Shown piece after piece: positions 26,724-26,776 of a DNA stretch of 26,776 nucleotides. Numbering within the stretch: position 1 is the first letter of the stretch; each line of letters opens with the position of its first letter. A program made the position numbers and the translations under genes. The notes below the pieces were generated by a model, which worked only from the letters and a program-made list of their open reading frames with translations, was not told the DNA's origin and ran no database searches. The stretch is from Craurococcus roseus (GTDB lineage: Bacteria > Pseudomonadota > Alphaproteobacteria > Acetobacterales > Acetobacteraceae). Where the stretch lies: contig NZ_BAAAFZ010000070.1 in assembly GCF_039523795.1 (NCBI RefSeq), forward strand, positions 1 through 26,776, given 5' to 3'.

Positions 26724-26776
26724 GAGGGTGTCCGAGAAGGGTCAGGCTGGTGCCAGTCGGTTCAGCATCAGCCGGA
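26724..26776 (-). mobile_element. Insertion sequence end (partial, runs off window)
   Basis: GAGGGTGTCCGAGAAGG starts at 26724 and looks like a terminal inverted repeat: it follows an abrupt loss of the gene's repeat pattern and is followed 18 bases in by the stop codon of a minus-strand transposase-like frame. IS1182- or IS5-type elements are possible by the look of the end; family not settled. The other end and target duplication are outside the window. Confidence 0.6.
26742..26776 (-). CDS. Transposase C-terminus (partial)
   Basis: Reading the minus strand from the right edge gives RLMLNRLAPA followed by TGA (26742-26744). A basic/Leu-rich C-terminus ending 18 bases before an IS terminus is the usual arrangement for DDE transposases. 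Only ten residues are visible, so neither family nor integrity can be judged. Confidence 0.5.
   Translation of the reverse strand, partial: RLMLNRLAPA

Overview
The window (visibly very GC-rich, roughly 70% by eye) is a chromosomal segment of an alphaproteobacterium, most likely of the Rhodospirillales or a relative. Pointers are the infB-rbfA-truB-rpsO-pnp translation/RNA-decay cluster, a usg gene next to a CIRCE-controlled groESL operon, a plant/alphaproteobacterial-type gshA beside rsmE and ubiA, and ctaA with tldD. The gene assignments rest on motif recognition in the translated sequence; no database search was possible.

Layout. 1-8478 (+): 3' part of infB, then rbfA, truB, rpsO, a large polytopic GT-C/STT3-like membrane protein wedged between rpsO and pnp, and pnp. 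Strong hairpins lie after infB, after rpsO, in the pnp leader and after pnp. 8564-11006: a long-form nitronate monooxygenase-like flavoenzyme (+) convergent with a PLP-dependent threonine-dehydratase-like gene (-), which is divergent from a small glycine-zipper stress-type protein (+). 11592-14300 (-): a cold-shock gene with a long leader, then groEL and groES under a sigma70/sigma32-like promoter overlapped by CIRCE, with a second half-degenerate CIRCE-like element upstream. 14414-16227: usg (+), and on the minus strand a GT2 polyprenyl-phosphate sugar transferase translationally coupled to a VTT/DedA-like membrane protein. 16335-22057 (+): ctaA, a soluble histidine kinase with five nearly identical-length PAS-like repeats, tldD and a GNAT acetyltransferase, linked by stop/start overlaps or short gaps. 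22029-24970 (-): rsmE, gshA, then a MntA-HepT type VII toxin-antitoxin pair as the tail of the same gene string. 24999-26542 (+): ubiA and an overlapping ETF-beta-lysine-methyltransferase-like gene. 26592-end: a small secreted-protein gene interrupted by the end of an insertion sequence whose transposase C-terminus reads in from the right edge.

How the parts work together. The left third is translation initiation, ribosome maturation and RNA turnover. The middle holds protein-folding stress functions (GroESL, Csp). The right third mixes respiratory cofactor synthesis (heme A, ubiquinone), glutathione synthesis and RNA/protein methylation. The less ordinary items are the GT-C insertion in the rpsO-pnp junction, the five-PAS kinase translationally coupled to heme A synthase, the MntA-HepT module welded to gshA, the Cys-rich tail of the nitronate monooxygenase, and the IS junction at the right edge.
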